This document shows, piece after piece, positions 1 to 13,000 of a stretch of DNA of 64,000 bases; positions within the stretch are counted from its first letter, which is position 1, and every line of letters begins with the position of its first letter. The translations under genes were made by a program, and so were the position numbers. Under the pieces are notes generated by a model that had not been told where the DNA came from, searched no databases, and worked only from the letters and a program-made list of their open reading frames with translations. Source of the DNA: Rhynochetos jubatus (lineage: Eukaryota > Chordata > Aves > Eurypygiformes > Rhynochetidae); contig CM050650.1 of assembly GCA_027574665.1 (NCBI GenBank), positions 50,885,304 to 50,949,303 on the forward strand. The letters are read 5' to 3'.

Positions 1-3000
1 AATCCACTAGTGAATAGTTTTACACTGTAGCTCAAATCCAATCACCGTACTGTATATTGAATATCTATATGTAACATTATCACAGCTGAAAGGAAAATGT
101 GACTGCAATCAAAGTGATTAGGAATGAATTATTGCTTTTGTTATCCGTGTTTAAACATGTACTCTTGAAAGGCCATTCTCTTAAGCACATTTTGTAGGTT
201 CTTAAGTTCTGTCACATGAGGATTTCCCCTCGTGACATTTTGAAAAGTCCTTCTCTATTCCTTCTTAGTGGCTGGAGAAATGTAGCTTTGCAATGTAGAT
301 GCGTTACTTTGCCTATTAGGCTTAGATGAGTTTTTTCTCTTGCCCGTGGAGAAATGAGGTCTTCCAGGCTTCTTGCGACAGTCATCACTCAGAAAGTGGC
401 CTTCTCTGACAGCTCATTTTGTTGAAGACTGCCTTGAAAATTTGACTGCTAAAGCTCTTGTTTACATTTCCTTGTGTGTAAAGTAAAACACTAACTTTTG
501 TTTATGTTTTCTATAATAGATGTTGGTAGCCTATATGTGAAAGGACAAATTTAAACTCAGGTTGTGTAGTGAGCTTCCTGCGTGGCTTCTCCCAGATACC
601 ACCCTCTGCAGTTTCCCTTGTGCGCCTGCTCAGCCAGTGTGACTCCTGGAAAGGTCACTTATTTTATTCATGTGTCACACTGTATAGTGCCATACGCATT
701 AGGTGTTCACGTGATCATTTATAAGCTGTGGGGTTGCGTGCACTTGTAGCCACTTTAATCAAGCCTCCTGCCTTCATCCCACCAGGATTTAGCTGGAGTG
801 CCTTTACAATTCCAGACCTCTGAGGAATATCAAATTGCACGAGTTTTAGTACAGCCTGCAATTTTTTGTTTTTCATGTTTTTGTCTTAGAATGTGCACAA
901 ACACTGCTAAAAGTCAGATTTGTTGAAGAGCTGATCTGGGCACAGTTCAGTGCTAGAGCTGTGCCAATTAGAGATACCTCACAAATCTAAGGAATAAAAA
1001 TGGAAACTTTATGCTCTTAGACATGGAAGAATCCTAGATTTCCATTGGCACATGCTTTTAGCTCACAGCAGACTTTAAGATTATGACACTTTTTATATGT
1101 TGGAAATCTGCTTTGCATAATTTGAAAGGTTTAAAAAAAAAATTATACTATTCCTCTCCCTCAGGGCCCTCTACAGTTGGAATCTTAGTACTAAGGGAGC
1201 CTGCTTTTACAACCAGATGGGTATGAAAAATAATCCTAATAAAATTTGTAAAACTCTTTTTAACATTTTTATAGGAATATATTTGTAAAATATATATAGA
1301 ATACAGGATGAGTGATGGGATTTTATGGTTTAATGTTGCTCAGTTAGGATGAATCGCATAGCTCCCTCATGGTTTTGCCACTGTTTATTTTATCCATTAC
1401 AAACTCATGTTATGCATTTTATATAAACATAAATATTTGTATGTGTGTGACTAGTATGCATATATTTTCAAACTCAATACATATATGTAGACATTCACAC
1501 ATGGACACAGGTATATAGAAAGCTATAGCTTTCAGGCTAGAAGTTAAGAAATGTTAGAAGTTGCCATACTGCTTTGGCTACTTCATTTACGGAAGTCAGA
1601 TTTTCCTTTTAGATATTTCTCCACAATTGCAAATGAGGTCATTTGGATAGGATTCTTTATGTTATGTTAGAAGAATTGAACCACTGACTGTTAAGAAACT
1701 ATAAACATTTAGCATCGTAACGTGAAGCATGCATACTCCGCAAGTGGGCCACTTACCGCAGGAATTTCTGCCTTTTTTCCACTCTCTCTTTAAGTTTTAC
1801 TGTTATATTCTTTCCCTTACTGTGGAATATTCTGTTAGTTTTGTTCAATCATTCATCATATAATTTCTATATATATAAAGAAAGTCCGTCTTTTTACCTT
1901 AATGTAATACAATATAATGTAAAACTCAGAACTCTAAGAGAAGGAATGAAGGTGAGAATAGATGTTAAGACAAATAAGCAAACATGAAGTAAAGATGGAA
2001 AGGACTCCAGACAGTAGAAACAGCTACAGAAGTACAAAAGAGACTGTGGGATGCAGGAAGAAAGCAGGGAATTGACATTATCTCCTTGTTCCATACTCTT
2101 CAGATGGTCACAACTGTATGGGGGAGATGCTTTCCCCACCCTGGACAAAGCTGCAGTGGAGGTGATACTTTCCTTCTCTCCACCTTCAGGGTTAAAACTA
2201 CAGAGATGTTCAAGCCAAAATGCCTACGCTGGGGAAATGAAGGGGACTCTCAGAATGCTGTTGTTTTGCTGCAACTGTCTCTTCCCTGTGCTGAATGGCT
2301 GTTTTCTCAAGGCTCCTCTTTAGTTTTGCTCCACAGCTTCCTGTTTATTCATTTTGCATGCTCTGTTCATTCACCTTTTCTCCTGGACTACCTGGCCATT
2401 CATTTTTCTTCCTTCTTTTTGTCGTATCTCTTCTCAATGACACTTCCCATGTCATAAAAAAAAACATTTCAGGAATAAATGACACTAGGGATATGTTAAC
2501 TCCATGTGATGTTTATGTCTCATCACTTCTTCACATGTGTGTCTAGTTTACTTAAGACCTATGTAGTTTACTTAAAGCAGGGATTGGTTTCTCACTCTGC
2601 CTCAAGGGGAGTTTTATTGCTCCTTACTAAAAACTCTACAAGATATGAAAAAGTAAGTTAAAGGCAAGTTTTAAGGAGATAAAAAGATGCATTTTGGAAG
2701 ACTATAGAAAACATTTCAAAAGCAGGAGATTTAGTGAGAAGGATACTGAAATATGCATAGGGAGATGAATCAAACAATGCATAATATTGCAAGACTTAAA
2801 GATGTTCTGGATGAGTCACTAAACAGGTGAAAAACAGAAGCAGAACTGAAATACCATTAGAAACTGTGGGAATTCCGTTTGAGATAAATACAAGCAGAAG
2901 AAAAAGTTGGTAGAAAATTATTCTGTTATCTCACTGGCTAGTGAGAATCTATATGACTATTAAGCTCCGAGTGGTTAACATCTTGGAAACCCTGCTGAAG

Positions 3001-3805
3001 GACACAAAGAGATCAACAGTTATTAAAAGTGAAATGGGACACAATAGCTCTATTAGAACCCCCATTTCCAATAGTCCTTTGCTGCTCTCTGAAGCGGTCA
3101 GCACGGCATCTGTCTGTTTCTTCACCGTAAATGCCTGAGTGTTCTCTGGAAATAATGCAATCAGCTACACTACTGATAACGCTTATAAAATCCTTGGTGA
3201 CTGGGAAAGGACCTTTGTTGCCTCAGATGTCAATTCTACAAGAAAATAACCTACAGATGTAACAGATTCTGTTGTATGCAGTGGTACAATCCCTGATAAA
3301 CCAGAATGGAACTGAGGCTTAGAAAACTGTTAATACCACAACTCTAAAAAATTGGTTTCTTATGTAAAAATACTCCAATAGAAATTTAGATGTCTGGCTT
3401 AGTTATGAAATAGGACACTTCTGAATAGTGATCTTGTTGGGAAAAAGTACATTAGTAATGGATGAAAGCATTGATGAAATATGTAGTCCTGAAAGAGTTC
3501 TCCATTGGAAAAGACCTAGGTCTTTCCCAATGGAATGCTGTTAAAAGTGATTCCAGAGTATTTGGGGTTTGTGTGGCCATGTGTTTTAGGCACAACAACG
3601 TAGATCGTTAATGAAATATTAGTCAAATGTACTTCAGGTTTCTTCTGAAATCACTTTAAAACTTGTATTTACATGTTAGATCAGACCTAAAATCTGTTCC
3701 GAGCATAAACTGAAAATAGAATTACTTCTGTTAGTCCTCAGAGATTTTATTGTGTCTGGTCACTCTACAGAATTTATGGTGCACTTGATATGAATTGTGA
3801 CTTAC

Positions 3806-3881
3806 TTGGGTTGTGGGTTTTTGTGGTTTTTTGGGGGTTTTTTGGTTTTGTTTGTTTGGGGTTTTTTTGGTTTTTTGTTTT
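3806..3881 (+). repeat. G/T-rich low-complexity tract
   Basis: The + strand is almost only G and T, with G runs of 2-5 separated by T runs of 3-7. There are at least four runs of three or more G (GGG, GGG, GGGGG, GGGG), but some loops between them are longer than the usual G-quadruplex limit. The - strand is an A/C tract, read as a Lys/Pro/Gln/Thr-rich open frame that is not a gene. Confidence 0.8.
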
Positions 3882-4365
3882 AGTATGACTTTATATTCAA
3901 AGTTTCTTAGTGGAAATTTGGTACTAAAACTCAAGTTTCCAGACTAAGCAAACAGCATGAATTTGTAGATTCAGATCTGGAAGTCACCAGGTGCTGGCAA
4001 ACTACAAACAAAAGTGCAAGCCAGCAGATAGCTCAGAGCTCCGGAATTGGTGATATCACTGATCACTGTTCCAGAAACATCCTTGATCAGAAGCTACTGT
4101 AGCTCAGAAGAGGGAGTCTGCTTGCAGGACAAAAGATAAAGATGGATAAAGTTGTTCGGTCTCCAAGGAGTCCGTGTTGGTATATCTAGCACTGACTAGA
4201 CCATCTTACGAGTCATGCCAATATACATACATCCTGATGTCCCTTGGTCTCACTACTTGGCATCCTTTCTGTGCGCCTTCAGATCTTGCCAGTACAGCTT
4301 GCTGTGTTGCCCCTCTCAGGCTTACTGGAATACTTAGTGTCAGGTGTTTCAATATTTTCGTTTTA

Positions 4366-4795
4366 ACATCTCATTTCTCCCCTCATTATCTCTCTCCTAG
4401 TCCTTTGTGTTTTCACTTCTCACGTTTAGTCAGCTGATACCTCCTGATGTCCTCAGTGCAGTGACACTGTCTTTTCACTCTTTAATTCCCTCCCCTGTAA
4501 CTATCTTTATCTGCACTGTGTCCTTGATTGCCCCCCACTCCATCCTTCTTTCTTCCATCTGCCACTCATTTCATTCTTACTGGGCCATTTCCTTTCCATT
4601 CCTGATTGAACTTCTCCAATTTTCTTTTCTCTCTTTTTTCCAGACCCTCACTGTTTTATTGCTTTGGCAGCATGAGGTATCTAATTTGCTTTCCATCCCC
4701 TCTTTTTAACTCCATTGGCCAGCTTTACCTTTCACTCTATTCTTTGGCCTTGTTATGCCTCTTTTCTGCTTTTATCACCTCCCACCTCCGCTCCA
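4366..4795 (+). other. Pyrimidine-biased stretch
   Basis: For over 400 bases the + strand is strongly enriched in C and T (roughly three quarters by eye), without a simple repeat unit. The bias opens several overlapping frames on the + strand (Ser/Leu/Phe-rich, up to 100 codons), which are composition artefacts. It may be an old degenerated CT-rich repeat, or strand asymmetry from transcription. No splice or coding signal stands out. Confidence 0.5.
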
Positions 4796-7700
4796 ATTAT
4801 AAACACTGAATAGGGAAGCAGTTGGCAGTCAGCTCGGCAACTGCTAATGTCCTTTGAATGAGTCAGAACCTATGGAGTGAACGAAACACAGCCCAGTTTA
4901 ATTTGGTCAAGCTGTCTCTTTTTATGAGAGCATGGGTTCCAGTCATATGTTTCTGGTGTCACCATTTCCAGTGACCTAGTCTGTGAGTGAAGCCCCTTAC
5001 ACTGTTCCTTGGCACAGATCCTGCTATCTGTGCTTTTCGGGGTTTGGGGGTTTTTTGAAGGCGGGGTGTGTGTGCAGGGAGGAGATCCTATCTTTTCTTC
5101 CCCCTTCCAAATTTCATTATTCTTTTTCTAATGCTGCCTTTTTAACTTCACCCACCTTTAGGGTAAAATCTTTTGAAGATGGGTTCTGTTCTTGAAGCTG
5201 CAGGAGAAGGTAGTCAGGCTTGGCAAAGTTTCCCTTGGATTTGCAATTCCTGGTCAACTGACTGTGGTATCTAAGAACATACAAGCACTGAGTGAAAAGT
5301 TTCTCACAACTGAGACATTTTAAAGTCTGTTTTCTCGTGGATTCTCTGTCATCTAGTACATTATGAGCTCTTCTATCCACCTTTCCCTTAGAATGTCCCT
5401 TTGTCCATCTGCTTATTTTTGCAGGACTTGTCATAATTTTAATTTTTACTCCTCTGCCAATCAGCCAATATATTAAAAAACTGGATGGATGAGTGGTACA
5501 GGACAGTGAGGGAAGTGACTGTCAGATGCACACCGTAAGATCATTTAAAAAACTCCAGTGCCGGAGGCATGATGTCAAATGTGTCCTAAATATCTTAGCA
5601 GCAGCTCAGGCTTTTTTCCACACCGCCATTCTGCTGATGCAAGGCAATTGCATTACCTTCCCAATCACTTAGGGTAGGAGTAATTACATATATGATGTTA
5701 CTAGATTCTTAGTGTTCTGCATTATGACAGTTATGATTGACTTATTGATAAATTCATTAATTCAGTCCAAAGGACAGAAGTTTAAATATTGACTTTTTAA
5801 CACTTCCACATATAGGCTTGACAGGCTGAAAAATGTCTTAATGTCTAATTTACAGTTCTTTGAAATCACCAGCTTTTCCAGACTTATTAGTTTCAACAGT
5901 TATTAGGAAATAAAAGTCAATTAGCACTTCCAGTATATACCATGAAAAGATATTTCCCCCAGGTGTAAATGTGTTACTTGGTAAAATTGCTAGCCCGTTA
6001 CGTCCTGTCAGTACCCAGGATGTGAAAGCTTTGGATATATCTAAATAATAATGAGAAAAATTAGTTTACGCTTCACATACTGTGGTAAGTCGATAAACAG
6101 AACTTCCTAGCGTCCTTTGGAAATCTGTGAGGTGCGTTGCTCCCATTAGCAGATGGATAACTTAAAACACTGTGCAAGTTTTACATGTGCATTTTGAGTG
6201 GATGAAAGGAGTGACTTTCAGTGAATATATTAGTATTTTCTAACCTCCTTAAAGTGAGACATTTACTCCCCAGAAAGGAGAAAAAACCCCTTTTTTACTG
6301 AGCTTTCTAACCAATCCAGGAAAGGTTGGTTGTTAGCAATTAACCTTCCAACCAACTCATCCTTCTGTTGCGGCTTCATGTGTTAGCAGAATCACACATG
6401 CTTTCAGCCCAGTTCCTACTTTCAAGCAGTTTCATCATTCCTTCTGGCTTCTTCTTCCTCTCGTCTCCATTCCCTCTTTGGCATTATTTTTATATCCAAT
6501 GAGAATAGAACAGCTTTTCAAGATGAGTCCTTTGGTAAGAGACGACAACCCAGCAGCTTTCTCTCTTTGCTTTTAACTCCTTGCTTTAATGTTTGGAAAA
6601 ATGTTTGCTTTTCTGAAGGGGAACAGTCATTCAGGGTGAATTTTTCTCTCTCATTTTTCCTTTTTTCTTCTGGATTTTCGTATCTTGGCACCTTTAACTT
6701 CCACAGCAATACCTATTCATTACAGCTTCATTAGAAAGACCTGCAGAAGGTAACAAGCTCTTAATTAATGTTGAGTTAAAAATGGCAAAATAAACTTGCT
6801 TTAATAGGGCCAGGATCATAAGAGCCAGGATTTAACTTCCACAAAGATGAGTCACCGTCATGAACTAATGCAAGTAGTGACTGTTATATTGTTGTCACAA
6901 ATCAAAAGATGTACAAAGGCAGGCAAGATGATACGTTAAAAGGTCATGTATTCAGAATCAGACTAACAAAAAATATTTGCTGTCATTGAAAGAAGGAGCT
7001 GAAAAATACTATGGGAAGTTTTATCTAGAGCATTCTTTCACATTTTTTCTTTTAAGTGAATTTGTATGAGTGTGTTAAGAGAAGCTTATGATGTTTGTGC
7101 ATCACCGTGGTTATTTTCATAAATATAATAATAGCTATAGAATACATGTTTTTTAAATACATGTACCTAGATAATTAGGAATGTGCTTTTTAAAATTAAA
7201 AAAAATGAAGTATTAGGTGTTCTTCAGAATTATATAAACTTCCTATTATTCACCCTGACATACAAAGCTGAAAAGTTTATTTTACTGACAGGAGAGGATA
7301 AGGAAGATTAAATGGCAATATGATCTTTCTAATAATGAAGCAGATCTAACCTTGCTATATGCTTGGCTATGGAAAGTGAATTTCACCTTTATACAGAGTG
7401 TCCTGTGAAAGACTGTTCATGTAGCACTGTTGAAGACTGATTCATCAAGCTGCATGTTAGCCATCATGAACAATTGAGTTATAATAACCATCAGGTAAAA
7501 TGTGGAGATGTTTAGAGATGGATTCTCCGCTACCTTCCACTTTCTCTAGTAATTTCCATCTGTAGTTTTGTATATCCACTTCACAGAGTTGTAAAGGGCT
7601 CAAGATGGAAAAAGGTTGGAGCCATATGTCAAGTCTGGCCAGTCCCTTTCTCCCCCAGTAGGGGTGTATGTGAATGGCTTGGGAATTGAAAAAGCATGTT

Positions 7701-8938
7701 TGGAATGCCCCATACGGAAGAGAAACACTAGGGAACACATTTTTCTTTCCTGTCTATCAGTGCCAGTTTGTAGCAGTGCTACTTCATTTGATTTTAGGTA
7801 CTCAAAATTTAACCTTTATCTCAGTATTATGAAATAGCATTCTGCCTCTGTATTTTGTGCATACATTTAGATGAAGTTAAATCTAGTAATACTGAATTGC
7901 TTCTACTGCATGGGGTGTTGCGACAGAAGAGTTCAAGTATCTTCCTGCAGAGCCAGGTGTACATGCTTGAGCCTTGTCCTGGGCTTTTGCTTTAACACCA
8001 CCCTGTAACTGGGGACCTTGCCCTTTGAGCTAGGAAATCAAAGGCTTCTGGACACAACATCACCCACATCACTTTATTTTGTGCTACAACCGGAGGAAGT
8101 GACCTAACTTTTTTAACCAGGGATAGACCAATGGTCAAATGGACTTTCTGTTTATAGAAAACACTTTGTGCACAAAATTGAAAAGTATTTTGGATTAAAT
8201 ATTTAATCAAGATTTTAAAAAATTCCATAGGATTCTTAAACGAGTCATTTTTGTTCACATAAAGATCACGGAGGTGTGTAACTGTTTTCTAATCGCCAGC
8301 TGCTGAATCCCTATTACAATATTTCCCCCATCTTTTAACTACATTTGTCATTGGATATTTCCACCAAATTCCATTAAATTCTGGTACTCTGCACAGTAAA
8401 TAGCCATGAAAACACCATGCTTCTTAGCACAAATCCTCAATCCCCTTCTAACACCTTACATTACAACCGTCTAATTACCGTGTTCTGTAGTAACCTTGTG
8501 GGACTTCCATAGGTAATTAGAACTCCAGAGCGTTTCTGCAATAATCCAGTAAGGACCTCTTAACTAGAAAGGATTATGTGGTACTAATATTTTTGCACCC
8601 ACGTGTTCTTCACAGTTAATTGTTTCAATTAATATTTGGCAGCAGTGAAGAAATTCATAAAGGTTCATAAACTGAGGCAATTCTCAGGAAAGTTTTGAGG
8701 CAAGTGAGTTGTAGTTGTGGTCACTTAAAGATACAGGACACTTCAGAAAGAATGAAACTCCTAGTACATTAAGCTATTGTAAAAGCAGATGTTTGTATTG
8801 CTTCTAGGAGAGATGCCTTAGTTTGCCCCTGTCCCCCTTAAGAACATAGTATTTGGGTAAATTCCCTTTTCTTTCATTGGAAGTTTTAGCAGGTAGTAGT
8901 AGATGAAGAACACTGTATGTATGTGTATTCTCTTCCCT

Positions 8939-10080
8939 GGTGCTGGGGAAGGTTTATGGAGCAGATCATCTTCAGTGCCATCATGCGGCACATACAGGGC
9001 AACCAGGCCCAGTCAGCATGGGTTTACGAAAAGCAGGTCCTGCTTGACTAACCTATCTTCTAGGACAAGGTGACCTGTATAGTGGGCAAGGGAAAGGCTG
9101 TGGATGTTGTCTATCTAGACTTTAGGAAAGACTTTGACACTGTTTCCCACAGCATTCTCCTAAAGAAGCTGACTGCTCATGGCTTAGACAGGCATTCTTG
9201 TTGCTCACTAAAAACCTGGCAGTATGACCGGGCCCAAAGTATTGTGGTGAATGGAGTTAGAGTGCCAGAGAGTAGGTAGAGTCTTCAGAGGGATCTGGAC
9301 AGGCTGGATTGATGGGCTAAGGCCAACTGTATGAGGTTCAACAAGGCCAAGTGCCGGGTCCTGCACTTGGGTCACAACAACCCCAGGCAGCACTACAGGC
9401 TTGGGGAAGAGTGGCTGGAAAGCTGCCTGACAGAAAAGGACCTGGTGGTGTTGGTTGACAGGTGGCTGAATATGACCCAGCAGTGTGCCAGGATGGCCAA
9501 GAAAGCCAATGGCATCTTGGCCTGCCTTAGGAACAGGGGCCAACTGGACTAGGGAAGTGTCTGTTCCCCTGTGCTGTTGAGGCCACACCTCGAATACCGT
9601 GTTCAGTTTTGGCCCCTCACTACAGAAAGATGTTGAGGTGCTGGAGCATGTCCAGAGAAGGGCATCAAAGCTGGGGAAGGTCTGGAGAACAAGTCCTGTG
9701 AGGAGCAGCTGAGGGCACTGGGGGTGTTTAGCCTGGAGAAGAGGAGGCTGAGGGGAGACCTGATCACTGTCTACCTGAAAGGAGGTTGTAGCGAGGTGGG
9801 TATTGGTCTCTTCTCCCAAGTGACAAGGGATAGGACAAGAGTTGCACCATGGGAGGTTTAGATTGGATATTAGGACAAATTTCTTCATCTGAGGTTTGTA
9901 AAACATTGGAACAGGCTCCCTGCAGAAGTAGTGGAGTCACCATCCCTGGGGGTATTTAAAAGACATGTAGATGTGGTTCTTAGGAACTGTTTAGTGTTGG
10001 ACTTGGCAGTGTTAGGTTGATGGCTGGACTCAATGATCTTAAAGGTCTTTTCCAACCTAAACAATTCTATGGTTCTGTGA
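8939..10080 (+). mobile_element. CR1 LINE, 5'-truncated, internally deleted
   Basis: This is a chicken-repeat-1 class non-LTR retrotransposon on the + strand. It starts inside the ORF2 reverse-transcriptase region and runs to the 3' end. The terminus reads ATTCTATG (10064-10071) then GTTCTGTG (10072-10079), the octamer units typical of avian CR1 3' ends, with no poly-A tail. The segment is clearly more GC-rich than its flanks. A full CR1 is about 4.5 kb, so only the last quarter or so is present. Compared with the larger copy at 30.9-33.2 kb, about 150 bases are missing near 9262-9285. I see no target-site duplication, as is usual for CR1. Confidence 0.95.
8945..9900 (+). pseudogene. CR1 ORF2 reverse transcriptase relic
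   Basis: Conceptual translation shows CR1 RT in pieces. The first block (9070-9262) holds motif A as YLDFRKDFDTV at about 9111-9143, then KKLTAHGLD. After VVNGV (about 9243-9257) the sequence jumps to the [17 protein letters not shown] block near 9287. That loses motif B (the PQGS box) and motif C (the FADD box with the catalytic aspartates). The next block (9331-9552) holds [17 protein letters not shown] and GEEWLESCL, and ends at a stop in place of the usual VASRSREVI segment. Downstream, the C-terminal part survives only out of frame. The enzyme cannot have been active in this copy. Confidence is high for the family and moderate for the exact breakpoints. Confidence 0.9.
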
Positions 10081-13000
10081 GTAAAAAGCATAGTGAGTAT
10101 GCTCTGATACTGTTCTACAGACAAGTCTTTGATGACAGAAAATAGTAGGAACAGCTATTGAGATGTGTCCCTGATTCTGATGGCTTTATTTCACTTTAAT
10201 TCACTCCCTCTTTTTTTCCTTTGAGACTTAAGGATTCCACATAGTATGCAGCTGTACAGGCCCTGCATACACTGTACACACTGGCAATTATACAAGTCTT
10301 TCAAACCTTGGATTTATATAATGCTTACAATTTTTAACAATGATCCTGTTTCTTCACTCCTTTACAGTCAGTGTCAGGCCAATGGTATTTCTGTAGAGTT
10401 ATAACAGCGTAAAATCTGTGCAAGAAAGGGAATTACTCCATCATTTCTTTAGTACACAGGAATGTAGAAAGCAGCTATGATACTAAGTCCCTCCTCCCTG
10501 CTTCTTGCTCCCCTCACCCTTTGGGCAAGCCTCCTCCACCCTCACTTTGCTGCTTCCTACGGGACCCCCAGCTGCTGTGGAATGTCCCCAGACATCCACT
10601 TATTCCAACATTATGAAGACAGGAGCAGCAGCCCTAGGAAGACCAACAGTGAGAGTGGGCATGTGAGTGGCATGGTGAGGGTAAGCGTGTTACTCCCCAT
10701 TCAGCCGTGTGCCCAGCACTGGTTTTCATTTCACACTGCCCTTTCTACTTTGTCAAGTATAGGCTCTATTTTGAACTAAAGACCTTATGCTTTTCAAATT
10801 TGTGTGGCTCATCATAGAAACCAATCTATTTCATTACTTAACTACCGGTAGAGTAATGACTACACTTTATTACTTTGCTATCAGTAAGATAATGACTGCA
10901 ATTTATGGTCATCTAGCTGTACCCATTTAGTCTTAAAATGCATCCAATTTTTGTTCATTGTTGTTTTCTGCTTTCTGTATTGCATAATTGTAATTATTGG
11001 TTAACTGTAATATCCTATTAAATAAGGAGAGGTCTGGAAGGAGTCACCGGACAGGTTGATTAGAAGGCCACTTCTTTTTCTTGCGTTAAAAGGACAGAAG
11101 ACCAAATGCCATACCAATTTATCATCATATGCAACCTTTGATTAAACAATTTTTTACTATATCAATGTGAGTGGGTTTTGGCTTCAGAGCAGATACTGAA
11201 ATTAAGAACTTTAGCACAAAATAAAGATTCATTTGTTTAGATGATTATTAAATTAAAAAGTCCAATCTGGAAGTCACCTTAATTAAATGCAAAATCGAGT
11301 TCACTGAACCTCTGTGCATTTTCAAATCAGAGCATGATACTTCCCTAAAATGTCATAAATTGCCCCTATTCTGCCAGTTAGTTCTGCTGTTTTGCAGCCA
11401 AGATTCTAAGTTATACTTGATTAAAATAAAATGAGTTGTTTCTTAGAATGTCCTAGTCAATACAGTCTTTCCTTAATGGCCTTCTATCTAATACCATATG
11501 AATTTCATTTAATTTATGCTACAAAGCTTCTAAAGAGAATACATTATAAAACTGTAAGAATTATAGATTTATGTTTATGCGGTGTCTCGTTCTTTCTACA
11601 ACTTTGAGAAGATCGTATATTTTGCCTCTGATGTATCTAAGAGGGTAAAATAGCAAATACATAGATGAGTAGGTGTGTGCGCAAGGTAGTTTTTCTATGA
11701 GAATAGACAGTCACCCTGAAAAATTCTCAGTGCAGTCTCAGAAAGCTAGTACAAAATGTTCTCAGGGAGAAAATATATCACCAAAAGAATTCTCTCTATG
11801 TGGACAAACATTTGAATAATGTCCATACAAATCACTGTTCTTAGTGAATGGGCTGTGGCTTCTGTTTCTTAGTGAACAAAACAAAATTTACTGGCTGCCA
11901 CACAGTGTGGGTAAAATTCAGATTTAGTGATGCCAGCAGCAGAGCCAGCAGAATTTACATGCTTCTACAGGGTAGGATTTTGACACAGCTGTTGTAGATT
12001 TTTTCGGCCTAAAGCAAGGACACAGTCACTATTACTGTATTGCTGAATAAGTTCTTCTGCATCAGATGGGCTTTTTTTCCTTTTTATTTCTTTCATTTTT
12101 AAAGGTGTTATTTATGGCCTTTGGAGATAACTGTTCCCAGAAAATATTTAAAACTTCTTTTTTTCCCAAAAGAGATCTTCAAAAGACAAAAAATCTGATT
12201 CTAGGTATGCAAAGGTTCCTAAGAATTCCCTAAACCTCCAGAAAATCTTAGCTGAAGTGCTATTTTTCTCTACGTGTAGCCTTATTCTCCTGTGACATGG
12301 AATTAAAATCTCCACAACACACAACAAAGCAGCTTCTTGGCATAGCAAAAAGTGTGTATGCAATATGCCCACAGAAGGTTTTTGCCAGTCCGTGTGGATT
12401 CTCACTTCTCCAGCATTTAACTTTTAAATTGGGTCTTCATTTCCACATTTTCTTAGAGCTCTTTTAACAGTAACAGAGGCTTTGGACATGTAATTTCTTA
12501 AAATTGGGGGTGGGTGAGGGGATGCTGGTGAATAGAGGCACACTACTGATCTCTCTAATACATCCATACTAATTATGATGGCCTTGGCTAGCCCGTGTGT
12601 GTAACGCAGGCCAGCTTGGTCACAAGCCTGAACAGTAGTCTTCATAGGACCAGAAAAACAGTAGACAAATGCCTGTTTCTTCTGAGCGAAGGCAAATCTC
12701 CCTGGATATATTGACATTCTGCTCTGAAGAAAGTCTGTAGAGTCTCCGTTTTGGAGACAATCCAATGTTTTTGCAAGGGCTAAATGAACTACCCTCTAGA
12801 CCCAGCTTTGTACAATTTGCTGAGCTCAATGAACTCTTTTCTCCTTTCCTCCTCATACTTCTTTGTTACTTTTAACAATGTCTAGTAGAAAAATTGGCAG
12901 TTACTCAATGAAACCACTGTTAAGCTTACACCAAAAGGAAGATTTTTTTTGTGAATTTACACTTTCAAGGAGATGTCATAGTTTTCAAACGAGATGGTAA

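Larger units (their letters stand above)
1..8938. other. Unique AT-rich noncoding stretch
   Basis: I recognise no gene or dispersed repeat in this segment. All open frames are short (the longest are about 105-123 codons, at 2086-2457 + and 5117-5434 -) and match no protein family I know. It contains a G/T-rich tract at 3806-3881, a pyrimidine-biased stretch at about 4366-4795, and a small inverted repeat at 7143-7165 (7-bp arms TACATGT/ACATGTA). Segment 5526-5760 looks locally complex and could be conserved noncoding DNA, but this cannot be judged without alignment. Confidence 0.6.

Noticed and set aside
1..20. Window start resembles a T-vector cloning junction (AATCCACTAGTGAAT).
   Set aside because: It differs by an inserted base and diverges straight after. 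No other vector sequence follows.
3301..3330. ACTGAGGCTTAGAAAA looked like part of a MIR core.
   Set aside because: No TTGCCCAAGGTCAC-type segment follows, so the match is too short.
4407..4709. A 100-codon hydrophobic + strand frame that looks like a membrane protein.
   Set aside because: Phe/Leu/Ser-rich frames follow automatically from the pyrimidine bias of the stretch.
5117..5434. Open frame on the - strand with a Cys-x2-Cys and a nearby His, resembling a C2H2 zinc finger.
   Set aside because: The spacing is off by one (13 residues between the second Cys and His), the second His is not in place, and no linker or second finger exists.
9208..9906. A 232-codon - strand open frame, the second longest in the window.
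   Set aside because: It is the antisense of the CR1 copy at 8939-10080.
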